A stretch of DNA of 64,000 nucleotides from Clostridia bacterium UC5.1-1D10 (GTDB taxonomy: Bacteria > Bacillota > Clostridia > Lachnospirales > Anaerotignaceae). Location of the stretch: the NCBI GenBank assembly GCA_001304995.1, contig BBZU01000011.1, positions 16,183-80,182 on the forward strand, in the 5' to 3' direction. This document shows positions 37,376 through 46,979 of the stretch, piece by piece. The position numbers and the translations under genes were made by a program. The notes below the pieces were generated by a model that worked only from the letters and a program-made list of their open reading frames with translations, did not search any database and was not told where the DNA came from. Positions within the stretch are counted from its first letter, which is position 1. The number at the start of each line of letters is the position of its first letter.

Positions 37376-37666
37376 TTGACTTTCTGTTACAGTGTGTTAT
37401 AATGTGGTCATTGTTAATAGTCGAAAGGCTATGAAGGTGAAAAGTACGCAGATGCGCCGCCTCAGAGAGAAAACGTCATCGGCTGAAAGCGTTTTTGGTC
37501 TGGAGAGTTTGCGGAAGTTCCCACCGGAGCCGATTTCCTGAAGTGCCTATGGCAAGCGTAGGGAAATCCGTTTCATGCACGTTACGCATCAGAGTGCCTG
37601 TGTTAGCAGGAATTTGGGTGGTACCACGGAAGTCTTCGTCCCTATTGGGATTGAAGGCTATTTTTT
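37376..37666 (+). promoter_or_regulatory. Promoter and phenylalanine T-box leader of pheST
   Basis: TTGACT (37376-37381) and TATAAT (37398-37403) start the transcript. The leader contains the T-box motif TGGGTGGTACCACGG (37615-37629) that pairs with the 3' end of uncharged tRNA. A likely specifier codon TTC (37518-37520) stands in GCGGAAGTTCCC, matching tRNA-Phe. The terminator AGTCTTCGTCCC/GGGATTGAAGGCT with T6 (37631-37666) precedes pheS. The stretch 37090-37375 holds nothing I can name. Confidence 0.88.
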
Positions 37667-37716
37667 GCAGTGAAACGTCAATCAATATCAGATAGAAAAA
37701 AGGAGAGAAAAGGACA

Positions 37717-38736
37717 ATGAAGGAAAAATTAAAAGCCATTCAGGAAAAAGCCATGGCCGCTTTCCAGGAAGCAAAAGAAATGAAAGACATTGATGATCTG
37801 AAAGTAAAATACCTGGGCAAAAAAGGCGAATTGACAGCCATTTTGAAAGAAATGGGCAAACTCAGCGCAGAAGAACGCCCCATCATCGGTCAGATGGCAA
37901 ACGATGTACGTCAGAATCTGGAAAAAATGCTGGATGAAGCAAAGAACCGTCTGGCAGCAGCAGAAATGGCACATCGTCTGGAAAAAGAAAAAATCGACGT
38001 TACCATGCCCGGCAGAGCAAGAGCAGAAGGTCACAGACATCCTATGAGCATCGTTACAGATGAAATCTGCAGCATCTTCATGGGTATGGGCTACGAAGTG
38101 GCAGAAGGCCCTGAAGTAGAAAAAGACTACTACAACTTTGAAGCACTGAACATTCCTAAAAACCATCCCGCAAGAGATGAACAGGATACTTTCTACATCG
38201 GCGGCGACATCCTGCTGCGTACCCAGACATCTCCTATGCAGGTTCGTACCATGGAAAAAGGCAAACTGCCCATCCGTATGGTATGTCCCGGTGCTGTTTA
38301 CCGTTCCGACGAAGTAGACGCAACTCACTCTCCTGTATTCCATCAGCTGGAAGGTCTGGTTGTAGATAAAAATATCACTATGGGTGACCTGAAAGGCGCG
38401 CTGGTTGTATTTGCGAAAGAATTGTTCGGGGAAGATACAAAAGTTCGTTTCCGTCCTCACCATTTCCCTTTCACAGAACCCAGTGCAGAAATGGACGTAA
38501 CTTGCTTCGCATGTGGCGGTAAAGGCTGCCGCGTATGTAAAGGCGAAGGCTATATCGAACTGTTGGGCTGCGGGATGGTACATCCCAAAGTTCTGAAAAT
38601 GAGCGGTATCGATCCTGACGAATACAGCGGTTTCGCATTCGGTATGGGTCTGGAACGTGTTGCAATGCAGCGTTACGGCATCACAGACCTGCGTCTGCTG
38701 TTCGAAAACGATATGAAATTCCTGAAACAGTTCTAA
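37717..38736 (+). CDS. pheS: Phenylalanine-tRNA ligase alpha subunit
   Basis: 339 residues. The N-terminal coiled coil (about 1-90) binds tRNA, followed by the class II aminoacylation core. Visible motifs: [13 protein letters not shown], the motif 2 arginine in [13 protein letters not shown] and [20 protein letters not shown], and motif 3 in [20 protein letters not shown] precedes ATG 37717. It charges tRNA-Phe as an alpha2beta2 enzyme with PheT. Confidence 0.97.
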   Translation: MKEKLKAIQEKAMAAFQEAKEMKDIDDLKVKYLGKKGELTAILKEMGKLSAEERPIIGQMANDVRQNLEKMLDEAKNRLAAAEMAHRLEKEKIDVTMPGRARAEGHRHPMSIVTDEICSIFMGMGYEVAEGPEVEKDYYNFEALNIPKNHPARDEQDTFYIGGDILLRTQTSPMQVRTMEKGKLPIRMVCPGAVYRSDEVDATHSPVFHQLEGLVVDKNITMGDLKGALVVFAKELFGEDTKVRFRPHHFPFTEPSAEMDVTCFACGGKGCRVCKGEGYIELLGCGMVHPKVLKMSGIDPDEYSGFAFGMGLERVAMQRYGITDLRLLFENDMKFLKQF

Positions 38737-38775
38737 TAGATTTGAGTATTTGCATTTGAAAGGAGAATCAGTAAC

Positions 38776-41175
38776 ATGGATGTACCTATGTCATGGTTAA
38801 AAGAATATGCAGCGGTGACAGCACCGGTGAAAGATTATATGGAAGATATCACAATGAGCGGTTCCAAAGTAGAAGGCGTAACTTCTATGGCTGGGGAACT
38901 GAAAAACATTGTGACAGGTTATATCAAAGCTATTGAAAAACACCCTCACGCAGATAAACTGGTGGTTTGCACCATCGATATTGGCGCAGGCAAAGATCTG
39001 ACTATCGTAACAGGCGCACCTAATGTAAATGTTGGTGACTATGTTCCTGTTGCACTGGATAATTCCGTTATCGCTGGCGGCAAAGAAATTCATACAGGCG
39101 ATCTGAGAGGTATTTCTTCCGAAGGTATGCTTTGCTCCATCGAAGAACTGGGCTTCGACAGATATGATTTCCCCGAAGCACCTGAATACGGCATTTATAT
39201 TTTCCCTGAACCCGTAGAACTGGGCAAAGACGTTGCAGATGTACTGGATCTGAAAGATGATGTTGTAGAATACGAAATCACTTCCAACCGTCCTGACTGC
39301 TTCAGCATTCTGGGTATTGCAAGAGAAGCGGCTGCAACATACAAAATTCCTTTCTGTCCCCCTGTTATCACAGTAAAAGAAGAAGCAGAAGGCAAAACAG
39401 AAGATCTGATTTCCGTTGAAATCAAAAATCCTACACTGTGCCCTCGTTATGTGGCAAGAGCCATCAAAAATGTAAAAATCGCTCCTTCTCCTCGTTGGAT
39501 GCGTAAGAGACTGCGTGCCGCAGGGGTTCGTCCCATCAATAATATCGTAGATATTACCAACTATGTAATGTTGGAAATGGGTCAGCCTATGCACGCTTTC
39601 GACGTTGACACCATCAAAGACAGACATATCATCGTAAGAAACGCAAACGAAGGCGAAAAAATTACAACACTGGACGGCGTAGAACGTCAGCTGGATCCTT
39701 CCATGCTGGTGATTTCCGACCCTGAAAAAGCTGTTGCGATTGCAGGCGTAATGGGTGGCGAAAACTCCAAGATCAGCGAAAGTGCAGAAGCTGTTCTGTT
39801 CGAATCCGCAGTTTTTGACGGCCCTAACATTCGTATCACAGCAAAGAAAGTTGGTCTGCGTACAGACGCTTCCAGCAAATTCGAAAAAGGTCTGGATCCT
39901 AACCTGGCTCTGGATGCTGTCAACAGAGCTGCACAGCTGGTTGAAATGCTGGGCTGCGGCGAAGTTGTTCCTGGTGTTGTAGACTGCTATCCTAATAAGA
40001 GAGAAACATGGGAACTGTCTTACTCCCCCGAATGGATCAACAAATTCCTGGGCACAGACATTTCCGAAGAAGAAATGCAGCAGATCTTCGAACGTATCGA
40101 ATTGAAAGTAGACCCTGTAAACCATAAAGTAACTGTTCCTACATTCCGTCCTGACCTGGAAGCACAGGCTGACCTGGTGGAAGAAATTGCACGTTTCTAT
40201 GGTTATGACAAGATCGAACCCACACTGGCTTCTGGTACACCTACCGTTGGTAAAAAGACTTATGCACAGAACATCACTACACTGGTAAAAGACACTATGA
40301 TTGCAGAAGGTCTGTGCGAAGGTATGACATACAGCTTCGAAAGCCCTAAGGTATTCGATAAACTGCTGATCCCCGCAGACAGCAAACTGCGTCAGACAGT
40401 TACAATCTCCAACCCTCTGGGTGAAGACTTCAGCGTAATGCGTACCGTTTCCATCAATGGTATCCTGAACTCTCTGTCTACTAACTATAACAGAAGAAAT
40501 GAAAGCGCTGGTATCTTTGAAGTAGCAAGAGTATACCTGCCCAAAGCAGTGCCTGTAACAGAACTGCCTGATGAAATCCCTACACTGACAGTAGGTATGT
40601 ACGGCAAAATGGATTTCTATGACATCAAAGGTGTTGTAGAACATCTGATGATTGTACTGGGTATCGGCGACAGAGCAGAATATACAGTAGAAACAGAACT
40701 GTCTTGGATGCATCCCGGCAGAACTGCTTCTGTAATCGTTGACGGCGTGAATGTTGGTTACCTGGGTGAACTGCATCCTACCGTTGCAAAGAACTATAAC
40801 ATCGGTACAAAAGTATATCTGGCAGTGCTGAATATGGAAGAACTGATCAAAGCTTCCAACATGGTAAATGTTTATAAACCTCTGCCTAAATTCCCTGCTA
40901 TCACCAGAGATATCGCAATGTTGGTGAAAGAAGACGTAACAGTAAAACAGATTGCAGATGAAATCCGCAAAAACGGCGGTGAATATCTGGAAGAAGTAAA
41001 ACTGTTCGACGTATATCAGGGTGAACAGATCGAAAAAGGTTATAAATCTGTGGCTTACTCCATTTCTTTCCGCAGCGCAGAACGTACATTGGCCGATGCT
41101 GACGTTGCAGACAGCATGCAGGCAATTCTGGATGGTCTGGCAAAAGAACTGGGCGCACAGCTGAGAGATAAATAA
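38776..41175 (+). CDS. pheT: Phenylalanine-tRNA ligase beta subunit
   Basis: 799 residues, normal length. Domain order: tRNA-binding OB domain (about 40-150), B3/B4 editing domain (about 210-370), B5 domain (about 405-475), inactive catalytic-like core and the C-terminal anticodon-binding FDX-ACB domain (about 705-799, starting YKPLPKFPAITRDIAML). AAAGGAG precedes the ATG. It follows pheS by 39 bases. The reverse strand has an 811-codon open frame over this gene, which I treat as a composition effect. Confidence 0.97.
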   Translation: MDVPMSWLKEYAAVTAPVKDYMEDITMSGSKVEGVTSMAGELKNIVTGYIKAIEKHPHADKLVVCTIDIGAGKDLTIVTGAPNVNVGDYVPVALDNSVIAGGKEIHTGDLRGISSEGMLCSIEELGFDRYDFPEAPEYGIYIFPEPVELGKDVADVLDLKDDVVEYEITSNRPDCFSILGIAREAAATYKIPFCPPVITVKEEAEGKTEDLISVEIKNPTLCPRYVARAIKNVKIAPSPRWMRKRLRAAGVRPINNIVDITNYVMLEMGQPMHAFDVDTIKDRHIIVRNANEGEKITTLDGVERQLDPSMLVISDPEKAVAIAGVMGGENSKISESAEAVLFESAVFDGPNIRITAKKVGLRTDASSKFEKGLDPNLALDAVNRAAQLVEMLGCGEVVPGVVDCYPNKRETWELSYSPEWINKFLGTDISEEEMQQIFERIELKVDPVNHKVTVPTFRPDLEAQADLVEEIARFYGYDKIEPTLASGTPTVGKKTYAQNITTLVKDTMIAEGLCEGMTYSFESPKVFDKLLIPADSKLRQTVTISNPLGEDFSVMRTVSINGILNSLSTNYNRRNESAGIFEVARVYLPKAVPVTELPDEIPTLTVGMYGKMDFYDIKGVVEHLMIVLGIGDRAEYTVETELSWMHPGRTASVIVDGVNVGYLGELHPTVAKNYNIGTKVYLAVLNMEELIKASNMVNVYKPLPKFPAITRDIAMLVKEDVTVKQIADEIRKNGGEYLEEVKLFDVYQGEQIEKGYKSVAYSISFRSAERTLADADVADSMQAILDGLAKELGAQLRDK

Positions 41176-41196
41176 GAAAAAATAGAATGAAATGAA

Positions 41197-41228
41197 ACAG
41201 ACGGCTTGAGAAAGCCGTCTGTTTTTTT
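41197..41228 (+). terminator. Terminator of pheST
   Basis: ACAGACGGCTT pairs with AAGCCGTCTGT across a GAGA loop, followed by T7. It lies about 22 bases after the pheT stop. Confidence 0.9.
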
Positions 41229-41287
41229 GCAAAAGAATATCTTTTGTGGTAGGATAAAAGAAATAATAAGAAACAGAGGGGAAGCTT

Positions 41288-42188
41288 ATGGATTTACCAA
41301 AATATCAAGCATTTTATAAACCCATTTTACTTTTCTTACAGGATGGTAAGGCACATTCCACAAAAGAAATTAAACAGTACACCCAGAAATATTTTTCGTT
41401 GAAAGAAGATATTATAGAAAAAATTGGCAAGTGGAGGGTAGACGGTTTTTACAAATCGAAACGCTTGGGCGCTTTTGTATTTAAAGAATGCAATTTTGAT
41501 AGAGAATACATCAAGAGGTATTTATCAGATTACACAGCGAGGTTTGGATGTGTTGAAAGATGCACCAGATGTATTGAATAATCAATATTTAAAGAGATTT
41601 CCTGAATTTCAGCAATTTTTGGGGAAGAATGTAGATTCTGAACAGCAGTCAGATGCTGATGAAAATACACCGGAAGATACCTTTGCAGAGGCTTTTGAAA
41701 AAATGAATGATAATTTAGCAGACGAGATATTGGATGAGGTTATGCGTATTTCGCCGGTTGCCTTTGAAAAAATGATATTAGATTTGCTTGCAAAGATGGG
41801 ATATGGTGCTTTTGAGAATGCTGGCAGAACGACCAGCATTACGGGAGATGAAGGAATCGATGGCATCATTATGGAGGACAAGCTTGGTTTTGATCTGATT
41901 TATATTCAGGCAAAAAAATGGGATAGGAATAAAACTGTTGGAAGACCAGAAATTCAAAGCTTTGTGGGAGCAATTGCCGGAAAAGGTGGAAAAGGATTGT
42001 TTGTTACGACGGCAAAATTTTCTTCCCATGCCATTGCCTATGCCCAGACACAACACATCATTTTGATTGATGGGCGAAAATTGGCAAATTTGATGATGGA
42101 ATATAATTTTGGGGTAACTGTCAAAAAGACATTTGCTATCAAAGCCATTGATACAGATGTGTTTAACGAATACAATGACGAAAATTAA
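41288..42188 (+). CDS. Mrr-like restriction endonuclease (one frameshift)
   Basis: About 300 residues when repaired. The N-terminal winged-helix Mrr_N domain (YKPILLFLQDGKAHSTKEI, then YLKNAILIENTSRGIYQIT) is followed by an Mrr_cat PD-(D/E)xK nuclease with SPVAFEKMILDLLAKMGYG, GDEGIDGIIMEDKLGFD and the QAKKW lysine. The frame breaks around the T4 run at 41473-41476. Mrr enzymes cut DNA with foreign methylation or act as stress nucleases. No partner methylase or specificity gene is nearby, so it stands alone. A/T content is higher than in neighbouring genes, consistent with acquisition. Confidence 0.82.
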
Positions 42189-42202
42189 ATGGTTTTTCTA
42201 TT

Positions 42203-42241
42203 AAAAAAGTCAGTAGGAAATGAATTCCTGCTGACTTTTTT
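42203..42241. terminator. Bidirectional terminator
   Basis: AAGTCAGTAGGAA pairs with TTCCTGCTGACTT, flanked by A6 and T6. It lies between the convergent mrr and DegV genes. Confidence 0.85.
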
Positions 42242-42247
42242 GTGTTA

Positions 42248-43141
42248 TTAGATTGTAAGATCACGGTTTTCATACTGTTTGATGTAACAAATCCCCACCG
42301 CTGTTGGGCCGCAATGGGTACCAATTGTGATACCGACAGGCCAAGGGGTATCCATAACATAGAAGCCTTCCGCTTTCAGCTGAGCGATGAGATCCTCAGC
42401 CACAGCTTGGCGTTCTTTTTCGGCGCGGATGACACAAAGGGTATATTTATCTTTCTGGTCGCCGATTTCTTTCACAGTCATGTCAAAGATGGTTTTCAGT
42501 GCTTTTTTGTGTCCGCGGACTTTGCTTTCCGGGAACAGTTCGCCTTCTTTCATAACGATGATTGGCTTGATGTTCAAAATGGCACCGGCAAAAGCCGCAG
42601 CTTTGCCCACACGTCCACCATGCTGCAAGAAGTCCAGAGAATCAACGGTAAAGTTGATCTTTGTGGTCTGCTTCTGTACTTCCAGTGTCTCCAGCAGTCT
42701 GTCCAGATCATATCCGGCGTCACGCATGCGGCAGGCTTCATATACCAGCATACCCTGGGTGCCAGTTACGCTGATGGTGTCCACTACTTCGATGCGGCTG
42801 TCAGGATATGTTTCCAGCAGAATCTGTTTTGCGTTATTGGCACTCTGGAAAGAACCGCTGAATTTTGCAGTCAGACACATGCAGACAATGTCTTTGCCTT
42901 CTTTCAGATAAGGCTCAAATACATCAATATAATCCTGAATGGGAGGCAGAGAGGTTTTAGGGAAAACCTTTGCTTCCTTCACTTTGTCGTAAAATTCTTC
43001 CGGTGTCAGATCCAGCAGTTCTTTATGATAGTTGATGGTGTCAAAAGTTGCGTAATAAGGTACAATGCCAATGTTTAATTTTGGCAGCAGATCTGCGGGA
43101 ATGTCGCAGGAACTGTCGGATATAATTTGATATGGTCTCAT
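42248..43141 (-). CDS. DegV-family fatty-acid-binding protein
   Basis: 297 residues starting at ATG 43141 after GGAGG; the in-frame ATG at 43207 falls over the promoter. The N-terminal SDSSCDIP, the TSLPPIQDYIDVF loop and ISGTFQ-like AKFSGSFQSAN match the DegV (EDD) family. In staphylococci relatives (FakB) hold fatty acids for phosphorylation by FakA; no fakA gene is in the window. Substrate and partner here are inferred only from family. Confidence 0.9.
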   Translation of the reverse strand: MRPYQIISDSSCDIPADLLPKLNIGIVPYYATFDTINYHKELLDLTPEEFYDKVKEAKVFPKTSLPPIQDYIDVFEPYLKEGKDIVCMCLTAKFSGSFQSANNAKQILLETYPDSRIEVVDTISVTGTQGMLVYEACRMRDAGYDLDRLLETLEVQKQTTKINFTVDSLDFLQHGGRVGKAAAFAGAILNIKPIIVMKEGELFPESKVRGHKKALKTIFDMTVKEIGDQKDKYTLCVIRAEKERQAVAEDLIAQLKAEGFYVMDTPWPVGITIGTHCGPTAVGICYIKQYENRDLTI

Positions 43142-43177
43142 AACAATCCTCCATACTTGTTTACTTAGTGTTTCTAC

Positions 43178-43207
43178 ATTGTAAGGCAAAGGCGGCTTGT
43201 TTGTCAA
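43178..43207 (-). promoter_or_regulatory. Promoter of the DegV gene
   Basis: On the minus strand TTGACA (43207-43202) and TACAAT (43183-43178) are separated by 18 bases. The gene starts 37 bases further on. Confidence 0.75.
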
Positions 43208-43254
43208 CGAAAAGGGCGTAAGTCCTGAAAAAAGGGGAAAACCGTGGATTTTGT

Positions 43255-43283
43255 TTGATTTTTCGTATACAGAATGCTATACT
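43255..43283 (+). promoter_or_regulatory. Promoter of topB
   Basis: TTGATT (43255-43260) and TATACT (43278-43283) with a 17-base spacer, 30 bases before topB. It is back to back with the DegV promoter, so this stretch is a divergent promoter region. Confidence 0.65.
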
Positions 43284-43312
43284 GAAATAATGTGGCAGAA
43301 AGGAGGAAGAAC

Positions 43313-45466
43313 ATGGGAAAAACACTGGTCATTGCCGAAAAACCTTCTGTGGCAAGGGATATTGCCAAGACTCTTGGGGTATCCGGCAAAAATGAAGGAT
43401 ACCTCACTGGGGAAAACTATGTGGTTTCCTGGGCAATCGGGCATCTGGTCACTCTGGCGGAACCGGAAGCCTATGACGTGAAGTATAAAAAATGGAATTT
43501 TGAAACACTTCCCATTCTTCCTGATTCTATGAAACTGGAAGCCATCAAAAAAACACGCAGTCAGTTGAAGGTGCTGCACAAACTTATGCACAGTCGGGAA
43601 ATTGACGAAATCATCTGCGCTACCGATAGTGGGCGGGAAGGGGAATTGATTTTTCGCTATATATACGAGATTACCCAATGCCGGAAACCTTTTCGGAGGC
43701 TGTGGATTTCCAGTATGACGGAGACAGCCATTCGGGAAGGATTTGCCCATTTGCAGGACGGCAGTCATTATGATCTGCTGTATCATTCTGCCAGATGCCG
43801 TGCAGAAGCAGACTGGCTGGTGGGAATGAATGCTTCCCGTGCTTACACCATTCGGTATGGAGCATTGCTCAGTATCGGAAGGGTGCAGACACCAACATTG
43901 GCGCTGATTGTAGAAAAGCAAAAAGAAATTGACGCCTTTGTGCCGCAGGATTATTTCGAGGTGCAGGAGGATTTTGAACAGTATACGGGTTTTTGGATCG
44001 ACGAAAAAGAAAATACCCGTCTGGATCTGCGGGAAAAAGCGGAACAGATTGCAGAAAGAGTGAAGGGGCAGCGAGGAATTGTTTCTGAAATCGTGAAAGA
44101 GGAAAAACGCCAGTTGCCGCCACTGCTTTATGATTTGACAGAATTACAGCGGGAATGTAACCGAAAATTTGGATTTTCCGCAAAAAAGACACTGGATATT
44201 GCCCAGTCCTTATACGAAAAGCGGAAAATGATCACTTATCCTCGTACGGACAGCCGTTATCTCAGCGATGATATGGTGGGGAAGATCAAACAGACTTTGG
44301 GGCGCTTGAAAGATGTGCCGGAGTTTTATCCCTATGCGGCGGAAGTTCTGGCAAAAGAAAAATTGCCCTTGTCAAAACGTATCATTGACAACAGCAAAGT
44401 AACAGACCACCATGCCATTATCCCTACGGATACCCGTTTGCGAACAGACCATCTGACACCGGAGGAAAATAAGGTGTTTTCACTGGTGGCTGCTAGATTT
44501 CTGGCGGTGTTTTATCCAGCCTATGTATATGAAGCCACAAAGGTTTATACCAAAGTGGGGCTGGATACCTTCTTGTCAAAAGGTAAGACTGTTTTGCAGG
44601 AAGGATGGCAGGCCGTAGAAAAGGCGCTGTTGTCGGAAATCCGCAAAAACAAGACAGAAAAAGAAGAAGAACAGCAGCTGCCGCCATTGACGGAACAGCA
44701 ACCTGTTATTGCAAAGCGCACCAAGGTGCTGGACAAGAAAACCAAGGCACCTCCACCCTATACAGAAAGTACACTGTTGTCCGCCATGGAAAACGCTGGG
44801 CGTTTTGTGGAGGATGAGGAACTGAAAGAACAGATGAAGGACAGCGGTCTGGGCACACCTGCCACAAGAGCCGCCATCATTGAACGGCTCCTTTCTGTGG
44901 GATATATTATGCGAAAAGGAAAGACGCTGGTTCCCACGGAAAAAGGGCAGAAACTCATTGCTGTTGTGCCAGAAGAACTACGCTCCCCCCAGACAACAGG
45001 AAAATGGGAAAAAGGGCTTTCTTCCATTGCCAAAGGAAAAATGACAGAAGAGCGTTTTCTGGAAAGCATCCGACGGTATGTACGATTTTTGGTAGATGAT
45101 GCGGCACAGCATAAAAAAGACGTTGTTTTTGAAGCGGAACGTCCGCGAGGCAAAAGAAGCCGTGTACAGGGCTTGGGAAAATGTCCACTTTGTGGCAAAG
45201 GTAAGATATTGGAAAACAGTCGTTCCTATTACTGTACGGAATGGAAAAGTGGCTGTAAATTTTCTTTATGGAAAGATAGCACGGAGCCTTATGGAATATT
45301 GTTGGATGCACCTAAAGTGAAACGTCTGCTGAAAGGCGAAACATTGAAACAGATTCCTGTTGTACTGCCTCAGACAGGGGAAAGAGGCACAGCAGATTTG
45401 ATATTATCTCCCGACCATAGCGGACGGGTGGAATTGATGAATGTAACGAGAAATATAAAGGAGTAA
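43313..45466 (+). CDS. topB: DNA topoisomerase III
   Basis: 717 residues. The Toprim domain is at the N-terminus (TLVIAEKPSVARDIA, then ATDSGREGELIF), the CAP/gate domain carries the active-site tyrosine in MITYPRTDSRYL (about residue 310), and a C-terminal cysteine cluster (CPLCGKGKILENSRSYYC) forms a zinc ribbon. It relaxes single-stranded and decatenates DNA. The ATG follows AAAGGAGG. The number of topB copies in the genome, some of them on mobile elements, cannot be judged here. Confidence 0.93.
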   Translation: MGKTLVIAEKPSVARDIAKTLGVSGKNEGYLTGENYVVSWAIGHLVTLAEPEAYDVKYKKWNFETLPILPDSMKLEAIKKTRSQLKVLHKLMHSREIDEIICATDSGREGELIFRYIYEITQCRKPFRRLWISSMTETAIREGFAHLQDGSHYDLLYHSARCRAEADWLVGMNASRAYTIRYGALLSIGRVQTPTLALIVEKQKEIDAFVPQDYFEVQEDFEQYTGFWIDEKENTRLDLREKAEQIAERVKGQRGIVSEIVKEEKRQLPPLLYDLTELQRECNRKFGFSAKKTLDIAQSLYEKRKMITYPRTDSRYLSDDMVGKIKQTLGRLKDVPEFYPYAAEVLAKEKLPLSKRIIDNSKVTDHHAIIPTDTRLRTDHLTPEENKVFSLVAARFLAVFYPAYVYEATKVYTKVGLDTFLSKGKTVLQEGWQAVEKALLSEIRKNKTEKEEEQQLPPLTEQQPVIAKRTKVLDKKTKAPPPYTESTLLSAMENAGRFVEDEELKEQMKDSGLGTPATRAAIIERLLSVGYIMRKGKTLVPTEKGQKLIAVVPEELRSPQTTGKWEKGLSSIAKGKMTEERFLESIRRYVRFLVDDAAQHKKDVVFEAERPRGKRSRVQGLGKCPLCGKGKILENSRSYYCTEWKSGCKFSLWKDSTEPYGILLDAPKVKRLLKGETLKQIPVVLPQTGERGTADLILSPDHSGRVELMNVTRNIKE

Positions 45467-45472
45467 AGGAAC

Positions 45473-46756
45473 ATGGAACAGATTTATGGTATGCTGGGGA
45501 TTTCCCCGGAAGTAGAAGCCTTTGGTGAAAAGGTTTTGAAGGATTTGAAGGAACGTTTTGAAAAAATCGACGTGGTTGCTGAATACAATCAGGCAAAAGT
45601 TCTGGCAGCTATGCAAAAACATCGTGTCAGCGCAGAATGCTTTGCTGGCTCCACTGGCTATGGTTATAATGATCAGGGCCGTGAAGTGCTGGAACAGGTG
45701 TATGCGGCAGCATTCCATACAGAAGCAGCATTGGTTCGTCCGCAGATTACATGCGGTACCCACGCTCTGGCAATTGCCCTTTCCGCGAACCTGCTGCCCG
45801 GAGATGAACTGCTTTCTCCCGTAGGCAAACCTTATGATACATTGGAAGAAGTCATTGGTATTCGCAAATCTCCCTGTTCTCTGGCAGAATATGGCGTTTC
45901 CTACCGTCAGGTAGACTTGCTGGAAGATGGTGCTTTTGACTATGAAAACATTCGCAAAGCCATCAATGAAAAAACAAAACTGGTGACCATCCAGCGCTCC
46001 AAAGGCTATCAGATGCGTCCTACATTTTCCGTTGAACGTATTGGGGAATTGATTGCATTTGTGAAGAGTGTTAAGCCCGATGTGATTTGTATGGTAGATA
46101 ACTGCTATGGTGAGTTTGTGGAAATCCAGGAACCTTCTGATGTAGGGGCAGACATGATCGTTGGTTCTCTTATCAAAAACCCTGGTGGTGGTCTGGCGCC
46201 TGTGGGCGGTTATATTTGCGGCAGACAGGACTGCATTGACCGTTGTGCTTATCGTTTGAGCGCACCTGGCTTGGGACAGGAAGTTGGTGCCAGCCTGGAT
46301 GTTATGCGTTCTTTGTATCAGGGATTTTTCCTTTCTCCCACTGTTGCAGCTGGTGCGCTGAAAGGTGCTATCTTTGCGGCAAATATCTATGAAAGACTGG
46401 GCTTTAAAGTAATTCCTAACAGCACAGAAAGCCGTCATGACATCATTCAGGCAGTGGAACTGGGCACACCGGAAAGACTCATTGCTTTCTGTGAAGGGAT
46501 TCAGGCAGCTGCACCTGTGGACAGCTATGTGCGCCCCGAACCTTACGCAATGCCTGGTTACAACTGCGATGTCATCATGGCAGCAGGGGCTTTTGTGCAG
46601 GGTTCTTCCATTGAACTGAGTGCCGATGGCCCTCTGCGTGCGCCTTACTCTGTTTACTTCCAGGGTGGTTTGACTTGGTATCATGCGAAAGTAGGGATTT
46701 TGAAATCCCTCCAACGGATGTATGAACAGGGTCTGGTTGAATTGAAAGAAGTGTAA
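45473..46756 (+). CDS. Methionine gamma-lyase family (aluminum-resistance-like) PLP protein
   Basis: 427 residues of the Met_gamma_lyase family (PF06838 type), a PLP-dependent fold I aminotransferase relative. The glycine-rich region is GYGYNDQGREVLEQVYAAAF, the PLP aspartate lies in CMVDNCYGEFVE (about 210), and the lysine is in VGSLIKNPGGGLAPVGGYI (about 238). Despite the old name aluminum resistance protein, the biochemical role is not settled. It follows topB by six bases and is probably cotranscribed. Confidence 0.87.
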   Translation: MEQIYGMLGISPEVEAFGEKVLKDLKERFEKIDVVAEYNQAKVLAAMQKHRVSAECFAGSTGYGYNDQGREVLEQVYAAAFHTEAALVRPQITCGTHALAIALSANLLPGDELLSPVGKPYDTLEEVIGIRKSPCSLAEYGVSYRQVDLLEDGAFDYENIRKAINEKTKLVTIQRSKGYQMRPTFSVERIGELIAFVKSVKPDVICMVDNCYGEFVEIQEPSDVGADMIVGSLIKNPGGGLAPVGGYICGRQDCIDRCAYRLSAPGLGQEVGASLDVMRSLYQGFFLSPTVAAGALKGAIFAANIYERLGFKVIPNSTESRHDIIQAVELGTPERLIAFCEGIQAAAPVDSYVRPEPYAMPGYNCDVIMAAGAFVQGSSIELSADGPLRAPYSVYFQGGLTWYHAKVGILKSLQRMYEQGLVELKEV

Positions 46757-46974
46757 AAAAGAAACAGCATCGGATTTAGAGGTATCTTCATAAGAAAACA
46801 AAGAAAGCCAAAATCCTTATCATTTCAAAGGATTTTGGCTTTCTTATTTTTATTAAGATTTTATTTGTTATGTTTTCTTATGAAGACAGCCGTCGCAATT
46901 CCCCTTAAGAAATTAAGAAAAAGGAAAATTAATGTTTTCTTAAGGGGAAGTTGCTTTTCCGATGCTGTTTTTTT
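46757..46974. terminator. Terminator hairpin interrupted by the repeat element (copy 2)
   Basis: AAACAGCATCGGA (46762-46774) pairs perfectly over 13 bases with TCCGATGCTGTTT (46958-46970), with A and T runs outside. This is a bidirectional terminator between the convergent lyase and thiC genes. The 183 bases inside the stem are the repeat element, so the element occupies the loop. Confidence 0.75.
46775..46957 (-). repeat. Dispersed 183-base structured element, copy 2
   Basis: Reverse-strand homologue of 35264-35448. It reads AAAGCAACTTCCCCTTAAG at its 5' end and GAAGATACCTCTAAA at its 3' end. Hairpin A here has TTCCCCTTAA pairing with TTAAGGGGAA, where copy 1 has TTCCACTTAA with TTAAGTGGAA, so a pair has changed on both sides together. 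Hairpin B (AAGAAAGCCAAAATCC with GGATTTTGGCTTTCTT) is identical in plan. Confidence 0.87.
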
Positions 46975-46979
46975 ATATT

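Noticed and set aside
38797..41232. 811-codon open frame antisense to pheT
   Set aside because: It is opposite a complete pheT and is rich in Cys, His, Phe and Gln. It is explained by pheT rarely using TTA, CTA and TCA codons. There is no ribosome site or homology.
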